From the NCBI RefSeq assembly GCF_014636635.1, contig NZ_BMEO01000001.1:401737-465736 (forward strand): DNA of 64,000 nucleotides. Reading direction: 5' to 3'. Both the position numbers and the translations under genes were made by a program. Of the stretch, positions 61,124 to 64,000 are shown piece by piece. Position 1 is the stretch's first letter. Every line of letters begins with the position of its first letter. Source of the stretch: Marinicella pacifica (lineage in GTDB: Bacteria; Pseudomonadota; Gammaproteobacteria; Xanthomonadales; Marinicellaceae). The notes under the pieces were generated by a model that made no database searches, was not told the DNA's origin, and saw nothing but the letters and a program-made list of their open reading frames with translations.

Positions 61124-63685
61124 CTATTCCAGCATATCAAGAAGAGACTTTAACGACTCAGTATTGTCCTTAATTGAGGCTTCTAATTCGTCGATAGACT
61201 TGATAACCTGCATTCCAATCTTGCTAATTATTTTTTTCGACTTAGGAACTGGAACCGGTATTTCACCAATGACATCTGGCTCTAAATGTTCTTGGTTTGT
61301 ACCGTAAGCGCTTTTAAGCATTAGGCTCTGACCAATTTCGCTTTTCAAAAACTGATATACATATCCCCTAAGCGCTAGATCATCTATGACAACTCGTATT
61401 AGGTTGTTCGTTGCCACATGACCATCATGCTGATTTAACGCATATGTAACCCTACCTAAAGTTCCTGAGTCGGAAATAAGGATGTAACCCTTATAGATAG
61501 TTAACTTTTCTAAATGAGCTTTTGTTTGCTTGTTCGCAACAGCTTCATCTAGATACTTAACATTATCCGAATTCAGCTGAGTTAAAGCCGTGCCTGTAAA
61601 GTACTTTCGTATAGTCGGACCTTCTGTTACCCCCACTTCAGCATAAGGCCTTTTAAAACGAGGACCATTGAAAACCAATCCTAAGTCCGCTAATCGATGG
61701 ATTTCGAAATCATCTCTATCTCCAAGCTTAAGCACTTTCTCAAAAGCAGCATTATGTTTTGGTAGATACTGAATTGGGTTGAAGGAGTAGCTATCAGTCT
61801 TTATTGCACTCACATCAACAGAAAATCTAAATGCACTTTCATCCAAGATGCCAGACTGGAAGGCTTTGAAATCATCGGCTATCAAAGATAGATCCTGATC
61901 AATTAGAAAGCCACCATTGACAACAACTGGCCTTCCCTCAGAATCCCTCTTGAAAATTGGTTCTCCTCTACTTGTTTGGCCAACTTTATTTGAGATTGCC
62001 ATATAAACTTTATAGTTTTTAGTTTGTTTCTTTTCATTTTTCTTAAGAAATATGACGGACGCTTTTGACCCACAAAATGGTTCAAAAGTATCTTCGTGAA
62101 GATTGACTACAGCAAGGAGCTGTGACTTTTCTAGAACCCACTTTCTTATACTTAGAGCCTCTCTATTATCAAGCTGGCCCTTTGCCATAACGATACCTAG
62201 AACCCCGCCTGGCTTTAGCCAGCGAACACATTTCTCCAAGAACAATATTTCTGGCGCCAACCCCTGCTTCGAATTTAGTTTGTCATCAAATTCAATTTTT
62301 CCATCTTCATTCGTTGACCAAGCATAGCCATTGTCATACTGAGCTAGAATTGTTGGCTCTTTTATTCTTAGGTCGTGACCTGCACCAAATGGAGGGTTGG
62401 TAAGAATCATTGTGGGCTTCTCTAGCCCAGCCTTTTCCTGAAAGCTAGCTGATAGCTTGGTAACAGCATCTAGGCTATTTGCTTGCTCAATGCCGCCATG
62501 TCCATCCTTTCCGATAAGCATATTGGCTTTAGCAATCTTCACTAGCTTTGGAGATATGTCTAAACCAAAGAGCTGATGTACTACATTTCGTTTTAATATC
62601 TCTTTTGCCGAATCAGATCTTTTTGAACTATCAATTTTTTTGAAGACATAATTCATAGAGGTAATTAAGAACCCTGCAGAGCCACAGGATGGATCTAGAA
62701 GCACTGTTTTGTCATCAGGGTCAAGCATTTTTACCATCATATCCACGACAAGACGATTCGTAAAAAACTGACCTCGCTCACCTTTTAGATGAGAAGCAAC
62801 GTAGACTTCGTACGCTGTTCCAATAACGTCATGCTCTGCATCCAGAAATGAATACTGTTGCAGATACGATATTACGGTCGCTAATTGATTATCTGACGCA
62901 GTGATCTTTTCATGCTCTGAAAATACGTCTGGATATTGGTCTTTTACGATGGAAAAGAGAGTTCTAACACGCGCACAAGCGGCCTGCTTTAATTTCTCAT
63001 CTTCAAATTCTTCAGGAGTGATATAGAATTTACATTCTTCGTCAGCGCTAGATTCATCCTCTCGTTTAGCCAGGATTATTCGAACCATGTCCAACGCTAC
63101 ATCTTCAGAGTCAATTCCTGTCCTATAAATTGCATTGTGGCAGCGTTTAAAGGCCAACTTAAGGTCAACAGGTGCAATTAATTCAGATTTTGTAAAACGA
63201 CCTATGCTGTCCCACGTTCGACCATAACGTGGAATTCCAATCCACTTTAAAACATTATTCGTTGAGCTATCTTTCTTGAAGTAGACAATTTTTTCGCCGT
63301 TTGTCCAAAAGCCACCATCTGCCGAAGTGGAAGAAATATATCCAAGAAGCTGACCATCAGGCTCCTTTTCATTCGGGGCTTTAACCTCGATGATTAGCCT
63401 TATTTGCCCCTGGTCATTTTCTATACAGGCTCTTTTATTTTCATAAATGATAATATCCGCTCGTTTTTTCTCTCGCCCCATATTTATTGTTCTCTCGTGA
63501 GCAATTAGCTCTTTGGGGTATCCCATTTCCTCGTGGAGAATGTGGGTGGTTTTCTGACGAACTCTCTCCTCCGGCTTATTCTCACGAGTCTTTTCTGGCT
63601 CCAAATAATCGACTATTAGGCCTTTTTCATTTAATGGGACTTGGAATTCTTGGGCTTCAAGCCACTTATCTATTTCTGCTGACAT
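61124..63685 (-). CDS. Fused restriction-modification enzyme (HsdR-N nuclease, N6-adenine methyltransferase, S-like TRD)
   Basis: An 853-residue single-chain protein. Residues 40-140 form a type I R-subunit-like nuclease with D77 and E100-V-K102 (ADIIIY ... LIIEVKAP). The methyltransferase has motif I DPSCGSAGF (331-339) and motif IV NPPFG (430-434). The C-terminal 210 residues (from FEIHRLADLGLVFNG) are a type I HsdS-like target recognition domain with a terminal helix. No helicase motifs are seen, so it looks type IIG-like. It lies between attC-like site 3 and element copy 4. More AT-rich than the flanking chromosome. Confidence 0.85.
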   Translation of the reverse strand: MSAEIDKWLEAQEFQVPLNEKGLIVDYLEPEKTRENKPEERVRQKTTHILHEEMGYPKELIAHERTINMGREKKRADIIIYENKRACIENDQGQIRLIIEVKAPNEKEPDGQLLGYISSTSADGGFWTNGEKIVYFKKDSSTNNVLKWIGIPRYGRTWDSIGRFTKSELIAPVDLKLAFKRCHNAIYRTGIDSEDVALDMVRIILAKREDESSADEECKFYITPEEFEDEKLKQAACARVRTLFSIVKDQYPDVFSEHEKITASDNQLATVISYLQQYSFLDAEHDVIGTAYEVYVASHLKGERGQFFTNRLVVDMMVKMLDPDDKTVLLDPSCGSAGFLITSMNYVFKKIDSSKRSDSAKEILKRNVVHQLFGLDISPKLVKIAKANMLIGKDGHGGIEQANSLDAVTKLSASFQEKAGLEKPTMILTNPPFGAGHDLRIKEPTILAQYDNGYAWSTNEDGKIEFDDKLNSKQGLAPEILFLEKCVRWLKPGGVLGIVMAKGQLDNREALSIRKWVLEKSQLLAVVNLHEDTFEPFCGSKASVIFLKKNEKKQTKNYKVYMAISNKVGQTSRGEPIFKRDSEGRPVVVNGGFLIDQDLSLIADDFKAFQSGILDESAFRFSVDVSAIKTDSYSFNPIQYLPKHNAAFEKVLKLGDRDDFEIHRLADLGLVFNGPRFKRPYAEVGVTEGPTIRKYFTGTALTQLNSDNVKYLDEAVANKQTKAHLEKLTIYKGYILISDSGTLGRVTYALNQHDGHVATNNLIRVVIDDLALRGYVYQFLKSEIGQSLMLKSAYGTNQEHLEPDVIGEIPVPVPKSKKIISKIGMQVIKSIDELEASIKDNTESLKSLLDMLE

Positions 63686-63771
63686 TTCCGACCTTACTGA
63701 TTATCGATAAAAACGTATTGTACTTTTAATGAGGGCATTAGGCGACAGATGACTGCGCTGGCTAATTAGGG

Positions 63772-63936
63772 GCATAACGAGTCACGCTGAACAGCAGCAT
63801 GGCTTGAGTTAAAATCTTGATTTTAGCACAGGTCATGTCTGCTGGTTCAGGTTGTTACGGAGCGCTTGCGCGACGGGACAACCTGAAGGCATTCAGCGGG
63901 GCTCGTTACAGGAGGCGCGAAAGCGTCTCCTGTAAC
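63772..63936 (-). repeat. 165-bp attC-associated element, copy 4
   Basis: Complete copy upstream of the restriction-modification gene, about 87 bp before its ATG. Hairpin at 63905-63936 with GAAA loop. The left end reads GCATAACGAGTCACGC, with the T·G variant of the outer stem. It differs from copy 1 by a few bases, one of which stops the apparent ORF. Confidence 0.8.
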
Positions 63937-64000
63937 GCCTGGCACAGCTGCCGACAAAATTGGCGCTTGTTTTGCCGGCTTTTTGGCAAAACAAGTGACA
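63933..64000 (-). other. attC-like site 4, partial at the window edge
   Basis: TAACGCCTGGCACAGCTGCC begins an attC-like palindrome, with GCCGACAAAATTGGCGC and a later GCCGGC hairpin. Its other end would lie beyond base 64000, so the call is tentative. Confidence 0.45.

Overview
The window reads as about 64 kb of chromosome from a gammaproteobacterium of moderate GC. Housekeeping proteins are of gammaproteobacterial type, and the order pilG / gshB-tonB-yqgE-ruvX-pyrB at the left edge matches the block known from Pseudomonas aeruginosa (PA0402-PA0408) minus pyrR. A C-terminal tag of the form IFVDGF on a secreted peptidase and the genome style suggest a marine, Marinicella-like (Lysobacterales-related) bacterium. 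That placement is inference; there is no rRNA or tRNA in the window.

Layout. 0-5.3 kb: pilI (partial) and pilG on the minus strand, divergent from a tightly overlapped gshB-tonB-yqgE-ruvX-pyrB operon, then a membrane protein and a 160-bp MITE. 5.5-8.7 kb: an aminotransferase/sulfotransferase-like pair, a hypothetical protein and an acyltransferase. 8.8-12.4 kb: the methyl cycle genes metK-ahcY-metF, with a perfect inverted repeat over the metK promoter. 12.5-14.6 kb: two toxin-antitoxin pairs, an attC-like site and one hypothetical cassette gene. 14.8-31.5 kb: GFA protein, MipA-like porin, class V aminotransferase, a disrupted alkB-like gene, htpX, typA, an M20 amidohydrolase, a cell-surface protein, an M14 carboxypeptidase and a sulP / repeat protein / zntB / mscS ion-transport operon. 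31.6-35.3 kb: small secreted proteins and an AT-rich islet with a GIY-YIG/DUF4357 gene, bordered by structured repeats. 35.3-39.4 kb: dapD-arsC-like-dapE-dusA-ctlX operon. 39.5-54.7 kb: dciA-like, M23 peptidase, secA, mutT, mazG, a PhoPQ-like two-component system, rpe, djlA, purC, a HigBA pair, and a rhomboid protease paired with a zinc-binding membrane protein. 54.7-59.9 kb: accessory genes, including a frameshifted 3D-domain lipoprotein, a disrupted DUF924 gene and a phospholipase D-like protein. 59.9-64 kb: an integron-like cassette array carrying a ring-opening dioxygenase and a one-polypeptide restriction-modification enzyme.

The most unusual material is non-coding and structured. (1) A 165-bp ORF-less element occurs three times complete and once truncated, at each attC-like site; it carries a compensatory base pair change and a GNRA-type loop. 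(2) A 267-bp element with 32-bp inverted termini has broken two genes; its arms differ between copies but stay complementary, and one insertion shows a TA target duplication that restores the reading frame when removed. (3) A third palindrome family has a conserved loop and copy-specific stems. No integrase, transposase, CRISPR array or tRNA was found inside the window.
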